Shown here piece after piece: positions 1 through 13,482 of a stretch of DNA of 64,000 nt. The stretch is from Burhinus oedicnemus (taxonomy: Eukaryota > Chordata > Aves > Charadriiformes > Burhinidae), in contig VFFE01007643.1 of assembly GCA_008921705.1 (NCBI GenBank), forward strand, positions 253,313 through 317,312, in the 5' to 3' direction. The position numbers and the translations under genes are program-made. A model generated the notes under the pieces. It saw only the letters and a list, made by a program, of their open reading frames with translations, was not told where the DNA came from and made no database searches. Position 1 is the first letter of the stretch; each line of letters starts with the position of its first letter.

Positions 1-834
1 GCCCTCTCGGGTAGGCTCCCAGTTTAACCAGGGAAACAGAGTCCAAATCAGGAATCGCAGGTAGAAAAGCCTCGTCAAGGATGCCGGATGTCGCGGCTTC
101 GCAGCGCGGCCGAGCAGCGTGCTTAATACGTGTGCAGACTGGTTTTGGAGAGATCAACACAAAATGTGAAGTGCTAGGTGCAGATTAAGTGCAATAGAAA
201 AAATGCAGCTCAAAATTATGTTAAGATATGTGACATTTAAAAAAGAAAACAAATTAAAAATCAAGTTTACAGTATTTAAGACTACAAAACCTCCTAAACT
301 GTCCCATTTCGTCCTTTTCAGCGCTGTCCGCTTGCTTGTATGAGCGATACGGTTTGTGAATTGTGAAATCCTCATTACAGCAACACTTGTGATCACTGTT
401 GTCTCCAAAAGAATATATTAAAATTCGCTGAAAACAAAGCCCTTGTGCTGAAAGAGGTCATTCTGTGCTGCGGTGTTTGGGGCTGGGCTCGTTCTGGGGG
501 CTCGTGTTTTGTTTTTGTTTAAGGGGAGGAAAATTGCTGACCTTAGTTCCTAAGTATTCTTAGGAGTGGTTCATCAGCGGGAGTGAATTACTTATAAATG
601 CACTGCTCGTCACAGGGTTTGACAGGGAAAAAGGAGACGGCAATATTCCCCAAAACGTGTAACTGCCCAAGAAATGCTGCTTGCAGAAAAATCGCTTCAC
701 GCAGATTATTAAACCCCCGCTAGCGGCTAGCCAGAGGTGGGCATTTCTCGTGCAGAAGCGTATTCCTCTGGATTTTCACAAAAGGCTGGAACCTGACGTT
801 TTTGTTCGAACTAGCGGCTGAATCCAGTACATGA
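1..834. other. sequence upstream of the MAP4 long exon, no gene seen
   Basis: Mostly AT-rich. I see no exon with splice sites, no recognisable repeat and no clear TATA or CpG-island promoter. It is presumably MAP4 intron, or upstream sequence of an internal first exon. Confidence 0.5.
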
Positions 835-981
835 AGGCGTGCGGCAGGCAGGGGGTGGGGAGGAAGGAGTTGTGTGGTGAATACAGGGGGCATGGTGTGT
901 CGTCACCGGCGCCAGCAGCCTGCGAGCTCGGCTCGCTCGGAGGTGGTGTTACAGCCCCGGGAGGAAGCGAAGCGATCGGAG

Positions 982-2518
982 ATGTCTCTCTCGAACAAGC
1001 AGCCCGCGTCGCTCTCCGAATACAGCCAGCTGTGCAAAAGCCAGAACACGGAGAGCTTCTCGGAAGCCTTCCACTGCATGGAGTCCCCGAAAGACTTCGG
1101 CAAAACCGAATTTGAATGGCAGAGGACTGAGGGGAAGCTTAATGAGATCGGCTTGAATGTAAACTCGGGGGGACCGATTAAGGATGGGCTCGTTAAGAAT
1201 GCCGGTTTCACGGATGAGGACAAGCTCTGCTTCTTTGAAGGAAAACTAGACAAAGAGCTAAAAATAGCTCAGAAAGACAAAAGAGAAATTGAGGTGCAAG
1301 GCAAAAAATACCAGGCAGCTGCAGGTCACCTTGAGAGCTGGTCCTTGATTTCTGAAACGTTTCCTTCTGCAGAAGGGAACTTTGCAAACCCTAAAACTAC
1401 AGATTTTCATGTGGGACAGGCAGGAGCTGAAAAACCCGGTCCCGGGCTGGGTAAAAACGAAGCCATCACCGATCAGGAGAAGGCAGCCGGTAAGGCTGGA
1501 ATGGAGACCAAATGCCAGCCAGAGCCAAACCTGCCCAATCTGTCTGTGTCAGAGAGCGATCCCAGCAAATGCGTGAAGGAACAAGAAACCAGTGTCTGGA
1601 ATCCGAATTTCCACCCTATCCTGCCTAAGGATTCGGGGTCTAAAGAAGCAACCGTGAAAAAAGATGGAGCCCCCAGCTATTGTGTAATTGGGGTGGTTAA
1701 TGACAACTATGTGCAGAGTGGATTTTCTTCCTCCTCAACGGCATCTAAGCCAGAACCTCCAACCACCACCGTAGAGCTCGCGCAAGATGACTCCAAAAGT
1801 AGTTACTTTAATAACGCCGCTGAAATGGAGGAAGAGATGGAAGACACGCTGGGCTGCGTGGAGGACGGCAGTTTCCTGAACAGGGCTGCCCACCAAAGGA
1901 AGGCGATGAGGCGTGCAATGTCAGAGTGCTCTCACTTGTCCGTGCCCCTAACCCTTAACCTGGCTGATAAATACCCTGAGCCGGTGCTTAGAGAAGACGT
2001 CGCTACTGGTCTGCTCTCTCCTAATAGCAGCCTGACCCAGTGCTCCAGCCCCACGGCCAGAAAGCCGGGCGCTCCGATGAAAAGGTCAATGACCGTGTCG
2101 GAAGAGCAAACATCTGTCTGCAGCTTGGGACCCGAGCAGAGCCGTGCGGGGCTGCCCAGCCTGGTGGTGAAGGAGCACCAGTCCCTCCTGGCAGAGGAGC
2201 CGGCTGCCAAGAAGAGGGAGGATTGGAACGGCGGCAGCAGCTCGGTCAAGAAAGAGCTGGGCAGCCCGAGCTTGTATCACAGCAAGCTGGAGCAAATCCC
2301 TGAAATCAGCAGCCAGGACAAAGAGAAGGAGGAGGCGGCGGCGGCGACGAAGAGGGAGAAGAGAGATGCCACCGATGGAGCTGCCGGCTTTGATTCTCCG
2401 AAAAGCAAATGCACCGAGATGGAATCCAGCAAAACTGCTCCGCTGGAAAGAAAAGAAATCGAGGTCAGCGATGTGCCGAGCTCTCCGTCTCCCAAGCAAG
2501 GAGATTTGCCACGTGATG
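982..2518 (+). CDS. MAP4: MAP4 long projection-region exon (5' border uncertain)
   Basis: The frame stays open from 835 (in-frame TGA at 832-834) to the donor GATG|GTAGGT at 2518/2519 and leaves one base over, which fits the next exon. It encodes an acidic, Ser/Lys-rich, probably disordered region. I recognise a MAP4-like block around [13 protein letters not shown]...NLADKYPEP and a basic site [10 protein letters not shown]; RRxxS and KRSM are PKA/CaM-kinase-like (inference). The first ATG with a purine at -3 is at 982 (MSLSNKQ); another ATG is at 892. Possible acceptors (CAG at about 850 and 885, ACAG at 952) all lack a good pyrimidine tract. The exon may therefore be internal with a weak acceptor, or a first exon with its own start. 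The frame running past 2518 to a stop at 2653 is read-through into the intron. Confidence 0.85.
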
Positions 2519-5500
2519 GTAGGTTGCTAATTTTTCCCTCCCCGGGGAGCCAGCAGACAGTAGCTAGGGAGCGACTTGCTGACCCTACAGCCTGCGGGCA
2601 GAGGGTGGGCGGCTCGGCACACCCGAGAACACCGACGGGGTTCAGGTTCCGGTAGTTTAGAACAAAGAACGTATTTTTGGAGAGACAAAAACGGAGGAAA
2701 AATATAAAAAAAAATAATGGCCTGGCTGGTTCCGCAGCATCTGTTGCAGCACCGGCCGTGAGTTGCTTGCTGGGATCCTAACCCTGACTAGCAGAGTTTA
2801 AAATCTGCGGTATCCACGGTGGCAGTAGGTCTGGCTTCAGGACCCCCTGCCACTGCCTCTTGCGAGCACGGGTACCCTTCCCTTTGCGGGCTGCATTGTT
2901 ACTGTGAGCGCCTTATCAAAGTTAAAACCTGTGTCAAAAAGATCCGAGGTTTGTGCTTTTCCGTTGAGCTTTTAGCACCTTTTGGTATTTCTGTCCGAGG
3001 AGGCCGGCGAGATTAAATGGGTTAAGCTCTTCCCTAACTGTTTCGGTCCTGAAATTCAAAGTGGAATTTCCCCGTTAATTCTGTAACCTCTTTCTCCAAC
3101 CCCCAGTTACAACAGAGCCTTCCCCATTGCTAAGTGTCAATAGCAGCTTGTTTTATTTTGGAGTGTTTTGTTGTTTCAGTAGTGCTGTGATGTATGAGGT
3201 CAGTCTTCCCGGATTTAAAATCTGTGAAAAGAGTAGTTAATCTTTGTTCTCCATCCTGGAACAACATCCATGTCCCTCTTGCCAGCTTCAGCCGGCAATA
3301 AAACCTGCTTTTTTTTCCCCCAGATTTTGGGTGTGAGGATGGTCTGTGTGCTTTGTCTGTTGCCCGTATTAACGAGAGCGTCGCACGGGAAGAGGAAAGA
3401 AAATGTGTCGGGGAATAAAGACAAAAGGCTTGCGTGAGGACTTTTGTATCCGATGACTTTTGTAGCCAGCCGGTTTGCTAAACCTTCGGAGGACTAATGT
3501 AAAACTTGAAATTGGACTAGCCCGGTGTGGGAGAGGAGAGCAGCGTGCGGGTGGGTGGAGGGATGCGCCGTTCAGGTGGAGCTCCAGAACGCTGGAAGTG
3601 GGTTGATGAGCTGAGCTCTCCGCAGCAGCGAGGAGCGGGGAAAGGCAGGCTCGGAGTAAGGGGGTGGGCTGTGAGAACTACAGATTAGAGTTATCTCCTC
3701 TGGTTTGCGGCGTGTTAGTGACACCCAATGGTCAGTCGGTCGGCACTGATCATCCGTCCTTCCAGCTGTCAGTTATCACTTTGAACAGATTCCTATCCTG
3801 GCTCTAATTAGAGTTTTACTTTTCTCTAATAATTTCTCCGAGATGCCTCAATTTCTGAGATTTATGGTCCGTGATCTGTAGGAGATTTTGGCAATACAAA
3901 CCTCCCCGCTCCGAGGTGCCAGCATGTCTAATCTTCTTCCCTTTCCATTATCTCGGTGTTACCTTGTTCCTTACGGTCTACTTGGTGCACAGATTTTAAA
4001 TAACTCTGGCAGTCGTGAGACGAAGTCGTGTCAGTTTTGGTGGCAGCGCGTCACGGATTGCAGACATCGGTCCTTCGGAGCCTGAACAGAGATGTCAAGT
4101 CCTTTCACGCAGGCAGGAGCCATCAGCTCTCCTGTTGATAGTCACCAGAGCCGTGGGGCGAGATCCTGGCTGCGAGCCATGATGTGAGGGGACGCCTGGA
4201 GATGGGTTTGCTTGGGCACAAGTAGGAGCTGCACAGATGTATGTTTACCTGCTCAATTTTGTACTTAGAATCGTAGAATCACAGAATGGTTTGGGTTGGA
4301 AGGGACCGTAAAGATCATCCAGTTCCAACCCCCTGCCATGGGCAGGGACACCTCCCACCAGACCAGGTTGCTCCAAGCCCTGTCCAACCTGGCCTTGAAC
4401 ACCTCCAGGGATGGGGCAGCCACAGCTTCTCTGGGCAACCTGGGCCAGGGTCTCACCACCCTCACAGTCCAGAATTTCTTCCCAGTATCTAGTCTAAATC
4501 TGCCCTCTTTCAGTGTAAAACCGTACTTACACAAAACGGTCATCAGACTTCTCGACAACTTAAGCCTGACATAGATAAAAGTGATGTTGGCAACAAATGT
4601 GGAACAGAAAAAGTACTGCGTTTGTGCACATCGTTCGTGTCCCAGAATTTCGGGGGTGGTCAGGTTTGCTGCCATCCGCTCTGCGACTGAAGTTTCTTTG
4701 CAACAAGGCAATTTGGCAAAGAGGTTCATGTTTTGGACAACCAGGAAACCAGGTTTGGCTAGGCTGACAAATTCTGTCAAGCCGAAGAGACAACCATTTC
4801 AAAACACAGATATGTGGGATTTTTAAACCAAAAGAACATAGAAAACCTAATCTAAAGTGGATTGACATGTTTTCCCCAGAGGGGTTGAGCATCAGTGATG
4901 TAAAGGTCACTGAAAGATATGAACGCTCAGAGTCTTCTGGTTGGGTTGCCTTTCGCAGATGGCTCATTTGTATTACCAAGCTTTTTTTCAGTGTCTAAGG
5001 TTTAAAATTTTGTGCTCTTGCAATCTTTATTTTGAAAGCTGTGGTTTTATAACCATAGGACTGAGTGTGAACTGATACGGTAATAACCGAGTCGGCAGAC
5101 AGCCCTCGGGCTTTCCTGGGCGAGCACAAGATAGAGGTTTAACTTCTTTTTTCACTCTCTTCTCCAAAATGAAGAGCTGGTCAGGTTAGGTTTGGTGTGT
5201 TCCGTTGCATACAATGCGCTGGGAGGAGATAAACTCTGGGTTTATTCTCTCCTGGAAGAGAACATAGCAGTGGACGCAATAAAATGTTTTCTTTGCTTTA
5301 TGTATGTGTAGTTTAGAAAGAATTTTTGGAATGCAAGAGAAAACAGACAAAAATTTCGATGAAATTCAAACTTTCTGTGAGGAGATTTTGCTTCCTCTCC
5401 CGTGTTAGCAAGCAGAGGGGCGGTTGTAATGAAAACAGCTCAGCCGAGCAAGCGGTCTTGGCTGCAGGTACGGAACTGATTCTAAATCTGTCCTTTGCGG

Positions 5501-8500
5501 TTTGTTCCCGGGTAAATCGTTCGTTCGTATCCTTATCAACTTCCCCTGCTTCAGGCTTGGCGTTCACCTTGCAGCTCTCCTTCCAGTCGCAAGGCGATGC
5601 GTCCAGCATGGCCAACATCTCCATTTTATCCGAGAGAAACATGTTTTTCTTTCTCCTTGTTAATTCCTCTATTATTCTGCCCGTCCTCTGTTCATTCTGA
5701 ACTCAGCGCTTACATTCAGGGTAACGACTTCTGTCACTTGCACCTTTTTTCATCCTAAAAATTCTTGAAAGAATTGTCCAACCTGCTTCTAATCGTTGGA
5801 ATAGCATCCCTCAGAACTTCTGCCAAAAGTAGATTTCCTCAGTCCTATCCAGCCAGGGTGGGGTTGGGTTGGGTTTTTTGGTAAACCTCTACTGCTCCTA
5901 GTTGGTTTTAAGGAGCAGTAGAATTGTACATAAAAATATCTCTGTCTTGCAGGTAGTTGGGTGTTAGTTTGATGGCACATTTAGTTTAATTTCAGTCTAA
6001 AAATTGTCAGAAAGGCGTTCCCGTTCAAATCTCTGGCGTACCCACGGCAGGCACTTTAAGTGAGGAGATCCTGGCTGCAGAGTGGTCCTGATGGGAGCTG
6101 AGCTGCAGAACTTGTTCTGGTCCCTGACTTCATCAGCAATCGCGGCAGATTCTCGCCAGAACAAGCGGCCGCATTGTTTCCTGCGCTGAACAACAGCTTT
6201 GATTCATGTTCACGTTGTGTATAAGCTGCTGCGTGATTTATTGCACGTACCTAATGTGCCACCTCCAGTGGCATTGCTTAGGTACGCGGTGTCACTCACC
6301 GTGCCTTCACCTGCTGCCTTTTCTCATTCTCCTTGAATTTCCTTCAATTGAAATATTTTCTTCTCTGAAATACCCAAAATTCCAGGCTTCGCTGGACCAC
6401 GCGGAGCTGGGACTGTCACCTCCCTGAGACCCAGCAGCTCAGCGCATGCGTCGGAAAAATTGTCTTGGTTTTCTGACTCTTATTTCTTCATAAATCCGTA
6501 AGCAAGGGGTGCAATCCAGCGTAACCTCTGAATCTCCTGCAGGTTTTTTCGCAGCAGAACACTTTGTGGTTTAGATAAATATAGAATCCGAGACTTCCAA
6601 CATGCCTGAGTTAGGCTGCGACAGCCTATTGCCTCAGGTTTACACAGATTAAAGTTAATTATGGGATTAGGAAATACCAGCCCAGCTACCTTGTAATGAA
6701 CTAATGATGCTCGTTCAAGTAGTGGTAGTGGTGTGGATGGTGGCTTGCTAACGAGGCTCCTTGCCAGATGAAATCATGCTTTTAATGAGAAAGAAAAGAA
6801 AGAAAGGATGGCGGGCTGCGGGGAGGAGGGGAAGATGACGGGAGCGGTGATAAACAGTGCCCGGTACGGGCTGCGGGTAGTTCGGTGAAGATTCTTCCTT
6901 GGTGTGTGCACGTTCAGCTGTAAATGTAACATAAACATTGGCATCTCCCAGGGACTGAGTTTAAGATTGATGCTGGAAGTATTGTAGTCGTTAGGTAAAT
7001 CAGGTGGGTTCCCTGTTCTGTAACACCTGCTGCGCTTTCTCAAAAACCCCCAAATTCGAGGGAGACTACCTTCAAACCAGCGGTTTCCAGCAGGTGCATA
7101 GGCTTTCCTCTTCCCCGTCTCTGGGGAGAGAGATGAGAAGGGCGAGGAGATGCTCGGTAGCAGGACATGGGGTTGAGGGCAGCACATGCCGGTCCTGTGC
7201 ACTGCTCATCCCGGGAAATGCCTGCTGCAAGCTTGAGGGGACAAGTGTGGCAGGACTTAAAGAATGGGGACTTCTATGGATGGGTCTTCAGGGTATGCTA
7301 GATAGCATAAAGGTATATAAAATGTTGCGCTTCGAGTCCAAAGCCGGGGTTATCTATGAGCTGGTACAAGGGTTAGAGAGACCCCTCAGACCGGCTTCTC
7401 TGGGGCTTGTGTTGGTATCGGCTGATAGGCAAGAATTTGACATTGGACTGGTTGCATCGTTGGTAATATCTTATCTTTATGCTTAAGTGTTCAGAGACAG
7501 GATCGTGCTTGTAATTATTTTGCATTTTGAGCAGTGTGAATTTGCAATTTTATGTCTTCGGATGCTGCAAATATCCCAGGTGTCCCCAGGCTGGAGCAGC
7601 CGCCTGGAAATGCTCGGAGGTTTCAGCGGTGTTCAGAGCAGCCTTAGGGACAGACGGAAATAGGAATTCAGGCGGCATTTCTTCCCTGGTGCCCACTTGA
7701 TGTCCCATCTAAGACTGCTGGGGTTAACGCTGCGGTTTTGCTGGTATTTCCAGTTTGACTGGGAGGCGTGCTTGTCTCTCTAGCTTTGGTTTGTCGGGAA
7801 CGTTGACAGAAAATAGAGCTTTTTGTTGGATTTGCGAATGTGCTTCCACTTTTATCAATGAAAAGGGAGAAGCTAACGATTTTGTTAGCTTTTTTATATT
7901 CAGCATCAAATTTTTAGCACGGTATTACAGTCAGAGTATGTTAATTACTCTAAATAGCTGTCTGATTCAAGTCGTTTAGGTTGTTCTAGAAGAGCAAGTT
8001 CCAATTTAGGATTTCCCTTCCTGGGGAAAAAATAGTCTTAACCAGTCAGCCTGGGTTTACAAGATGTAGGCAAAGAGGACGTCTGGTTTATTCCTTGATT
8101 GTTGATAACAAGGGAAAATGTGCGCGTTGGTTGAGTTGCATTCGGTGCCAAATAAAACGCTTGGCTGTTCTGTATTTGGGTCAAGCGGGAGACACGTTAT
8201 TTCGCCTTTTCTGGAGAGGAGAAAGCGGGTGAGGGTTGTATTTCTGCTTAAACTGAGATTTGTTATATTTGTAGATACTTTTGTCTTAAGAGCCTTAAAC
8301 AAAAAGGCTTTATTTGATGGTGATTTTGACGATGAAGCAGCTCCTTCTGGGTGGTGATGGATGAAGAAGAGCGAGCTCGTGCCTCTCTGCAGCATTCCTG
8401 GCAAACGCAGTATTTAACGTGGTCTGGGTTTGTTTCTAAGGTTGTTTACGTTTAAGAGGGAGAGTAAAGATGGTCATTGCCTTATTGCTTAATCTATTTC

Positions 8501-11500
8501 TCTTAATGGATTTTCAGCTGATGACTCTAATCCCTATGAGAATTATGGAGCTGTTTCATTGAATGATGTTTTCGTTCGGCTTAGCCTGCGGAATATCCCT
8601 TGCTGGGGATGTGGAAGATGAGTGCCTGGCCTCGTTCACCAGCGCGTTGGAGCGCAGCTGCAGGTCCCCTTCCATTTTGAAGCACGTAAATGAGCCAGCC
8701 TGGACTAGGGGCAGGGCAGGTGAAATACCGACCCCATAAAATGGGAGCTCATACCTTCCCAGGTGGGATAGGTAGGAGATGAGAGGGTCTAAGTGGTGTA
8801 GTCTCAAGTACCCACTGAAATGCTCATTTAACTAGTCAGTAAAGGGAGAAAAAGGAAAACAAGACTTAACATTCTTTAAAAATCTTCCATAGAATCACCT
8901 AGGTTGGAATGGACCTTTAAGATCATCGAGTCCAACCATCAACCCAACACTGCCAAGCCCACCACTAACCCATGTCCCTCAGCACCACGTCTGCCCGGCT
9001 GGTAAATACCCCCAGGGATGGCGACTCCACCACTGCCCTGGGCAGCCTGTTAAATGCCAGATGCACAGTACGTCATTACTGTTACCCTTTATCTTCACTT
9101 CAGCTTTTGCTTGCCACAGTAGCAGGGAACAGAAGTACTCACTTTTGGCCTTTTAAGATGAGCCCCAGATGTGTTACACTGGGGTCTTCACCTGTTCCTT
9201 TTGACGTGGAGAATGAATTTTTGGGAATGCTTACTCTTGAGTAAGTTGCCACGTGATATTTGAGAAATACATGCACATCGGCTTTTATTCTGCGTTCCGC
9301 AATTGACAAAACAACGCGGTAACATGGTTTAACTTTAAAAAGAGACTCATGGGTATGTTTCTGTAGGTACTTTTTCCTAATTTTGCTTCTTTGCGGAAGG
9401 AAACGCAAACAGTAAAGGTTTTCAGATTTAGTGCCAGTTTTTTTCACACGCAGTAACAGCTTTCACAGGAGAGCTCTTACGGCAAAACGGATGGCGACGG
9501 GGTCTGCAAGGCTGAAGGTCCGTGTTTGCTCTCCTCTGGGGTTCCAGCTCAGCAGCACCTCACCCGAGCTCTAACCCTCACCCTCACCCAAAATTATATT
9601 GCTTTATAAATCCATTAGGCACTTGCTTTCTGAATACGATGTGTAAATGTTGTCCTCTGCTTCAAAGAGATTGTAATAGAATTAGAAGTATAATCGATAA
9701 AGGCATCGCATTAGAGATGTTCATAGGGGGAATGGCCAAATAAACTAAGACTCTTTAGCACTGAAGAGAGAGGACTTGGAGAGGGAGGTGGTTATGATTA
9801 CTGCCTATAAAGTCATGAATGACATGAAAGTTGTGAACCAGAGAAGACTGTTCAGTTTTTTCCAGTACAAGAATATGGGTCATCACACGAAAATAGCAGC
9901 AGCAGATGAAAGCGAATGATGCTGGGTGACTTGTGAGGAATTTACAGCGAAGCTGTAAAACATCTGGTGCCAGGAATTTGTGAATTGAGATTTTTATTCT
10001 TTTTTTTTACCATGAGGCTAATCAGATATTGGAGGAGAAGCCCCAAGATGTGGAATATCCATCCTTGGAGATGCTGACACCCTGAGCGATCTGGTATAAT
10101 TTGAGTGGGGGATTGGGCTCAATGACCTCCAGACGTCCCTTCCAACCTACGTTGTTCTGCTGTTCTAATGTTAAATGATTACATGGGCTAAAAAGCTGTT
10201 GGACAAGCGGGCAGTCTCTAAACTGCAAGTCACAGGATGGTGAGAGAGAGACATTTTTTTTTGGAGGAGGAGGAGGAGATTGGGGTGGGTTTTTTTCTCC
10301 TTATGATTAGGAAAACTATATATAGTTATTCACGATCGGGACTTGGCTTCAAGAAGACATATGATTAATTGCGTACAATGTGGGCATCCTCCACTACGTA
10401 GCTGTTATTCACAGTCACTTAGACTGGAACGGAGCTCTGGAGGTCTCCGGTTTAACCCCTGACAAAACCACCTGTAAGTAGACCAGGTTGCTCCAGGGCC
10501 ATGTGTGTCCCTTCCAGGTCTGAACGTCTCCAAGGGTGGAGATCTCACAGTCTCTTCGGGCTTCTTCCACTGTGTGACCTCCCTCACACTGAAGTTTTTC
10601 CTTACATTTGGAAGTTACACTGGCCATGGCTGTAAGCAACCTGGGCTACCGGGACCTGCTTTGAGTGATGGGCTGGTGACCTCCAAGGTCTCTTCCAACC
10701 CTTCATTGCTCTGAGATCCTGTGTTGCTTGACCACTTGGGCGTATCCGTGCAGGCAGGTTGCTGGATTCTCACAGTAACCCTGTGCAATAGGTGGAATTG
10801 CATTTCGAGTATCGCGTTTAAGGTTCAAGTCATGAAGCTTTGTCTTCGCTTTCAATACGTGGGTTTCCAGTCCTACTTTTTACGTTAGGCTAGTACAGCC
10901 CCAAGGAGTGGGGTGGCAGTTCATGTCACCCTGCCCTTCCTTACCGCGTTGCTCTGCTGCTTCGTTCAGAAGCGGGAAGATGGACACCACCTCTGCTGTC
11001 CTCTCCTATTGCCCAGCCGTTCCGGTGTCAAGGAGGCTTCAGCTTTTGCCCCGGCTTGTTGCTGCTTTTGAGGAAGAGCCTCCCTTAGCATCTGCAGAAC
11101 TCCATTAAAACGCCGAGTCTGGATCGTCTTGTCCCCTTAGTCTTTTTCAAAAGATGCCTGTGGTTTTCAGACAGCAGAGCTTAAAATCAGCCCGATTCTC
11201 CATCATCATACTTTTTATTATTCATTTGGAGGGAAGTTTTGTGCATCCTTGTGATATGAAGGGGAAAACGCTGTTTTCTGACCTCCTTCCTGGAGGAAAG
11301 ATAACCAGAGGAGAATCTTCGACATCAGAATCTTGTGGTTTAGTGGGTGAGAGCTTCCTGGGGATGCTGTGGAATGGGTTGGGTCTGAACGATGAACGGT
11401 AAGATGTGCTTGAAGGCTCCTTGGGAAGTTGTTGTCTCGAGCTGTGATAGTGCTGCGTAGGAGACTTTGGAGAGAGAATCACTGTTCAAACGGGGAAGTT

Positions 11501-13435
11501 TTTTAAAAGAAATAAGAGATGGTCTGTTCAAACATTAATATTGAGCCTTGGAGGACAGTTTGGGTCTTTTATACAGTGGATAAGGTAGCTGTTCTACAGT
11601 CTGTCCTTTTGGGGGGAAAAGAGGTATCATTCTTAAAACCATCGCATCATCTGCTTCGATTGCTTTATAGCACGTTCCGTTTCTGCTAATGGTAACTCGC
11701 CTGCTACTGGTAACCACCGAGGGGGTGGCAGCACGTGTGGAAGTGAGAGGTTAAGGATAAAATACGTGAAGAGTCTCCTCGGACACCAGGGTTCTGTGCA
11801 AACAGCTTGTTCTGAGTGGCTGCTGGTACCTAAAAATGAGGATGAATTTCGCCTTTCAGGAGATCACGGCTGCTCCACGGCTGCGTGGATGGCCCCACGT
11901 GCTCTGTTTGCGTCACAGTATTTAAACTTGGCTGTTGGAGGCAGAATTATAAATTTGCTCATTAGTGGGTTTTTTATGTCTCACCCTGCTCTTAAGAGAC
12001 AAACACTTGAGTTATGTTATCCATAATTTTTAAGATCAGCAGGAAGAGTATTGTCTCCTTTCATAACCAGGAGCTGAAGCTTTTTTTTTTTTTTTTTTTT
12101 GAGTGTCAGTTTTGGCCCAGGTCATCTCATTTTTACTGTTTATTCTGGAAAATCACCACTGCTTATTTCTTAGGAGTCTTGTTCCCTCTGACCTCAGTTT
12201 TATCTGAACACCGTGTGCTCTTTTTTGCTGGATCCTGGTTTCCGGTGACAAATGTGCCTGTTTTGTCTAAAATCACCCAGAGGCAGATAGGCACTCTAAA
12301 TACGAAGTAACTGAAGCGGCGTGTCCGTGTGAGAAGTGCCGGGCCACCCCGGGGTCCCTCCTCCAGGCAGCACGGCAGGAATCCCGAGCATCCCTCCTTC
12401 TGCCGGCTGGAGCGCGTCCGAAGGACGCTTGGTATCGCTGTTACGGGAGACGTAAGCACCACTTATCGAGTTTGCTCTTTCGTAACTGCTGTCTGTAAAA
12501 CCGCAGACAAAATTTGGAGTTTGCGGTTTGGGGGTTTAGTTGTCGTCGTGGAGTCATTTGTTTTCTCTGGTGCGCTGGGAGAGGAATAATTCTTCCAGTG
12601 TCGCTCTTAGAAATGGTGAAGCAGTGGCGCCTCGCGGTATTGTGAAGTGACATGTACAAAAAAAAAAAAAGAAAAAAAGTTTGATTTCCACCATTAAAAA
12701 CGTACTTGGTGCGTAAGGAACGGTAAGGTGGGGATGAGGATGGACGTACCGAACAGCACGGTGCGGGTTGCTGGTGCAGTGGGTAGCAGCAGGGAGAAAG
12801 GAACCTTAATGCAGAGTTATCCCTTTGAGTTTATCGCTGGAAGATGCCACATCGGAATGTCCTTCCCGCTCTCCTTCAAGCTCCTGTCCCGCTTTCCCCC
12901 AGGAGTAATTCAATTCTGGTGCTGACTCAGCGGAGCTCAATTTTCTCTGTCGGGAGCAGGAGCAGCCGGAGGAGGAGCCCTGCTCGGGGCAGAGCAGCGA
13001 GCCCTGCTACAGCTCCCGGCAAAACCTCTTTGGAATAGCTTTCAGAGGTTTGTTGCCACGCTTGGGGGAACAAGCAAACTGAAAACTCTCTTAAATAATT
13101 CTTGCAGACTAATGAACAAATTTGATTAAGATTTGGCAGCTTCTCCTAATATTCCCGTTAACTAGGAAATCTTCCCAGGCAGTTCTCTGCTCTGTATGGC
13201 AGAGAGTGCCCTCATAATTAAAGGAGGAATGAAAACAAAGGGTCGTTACGCAAATTGAGGCAGCACAAAACAAAACTGTCCTTCTGTCATCCCCTGGGGC
13301 TGTGTACAGGGTTTTGTCCCCCGCGATTTTGGAGGCGGTGAGAGATGGAACCTGGATCATGGTCCTGCGGCCCCTGGAACAGGAGAGTTCCCTACCCAGC
13401 TCTCCTGCGGTGGTGGTTGTTGTTGTTGCTGCTGC

Positions 13436-13482
<47 letters not shown>

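Noticed and set aside
2519..2655. Extension of the MAP4 long frame past 2518
   Set aside because: A strong GTAGGT donor and exact phase match to 16205 show it is intron read-through, unless an intron-retained isoform exists.
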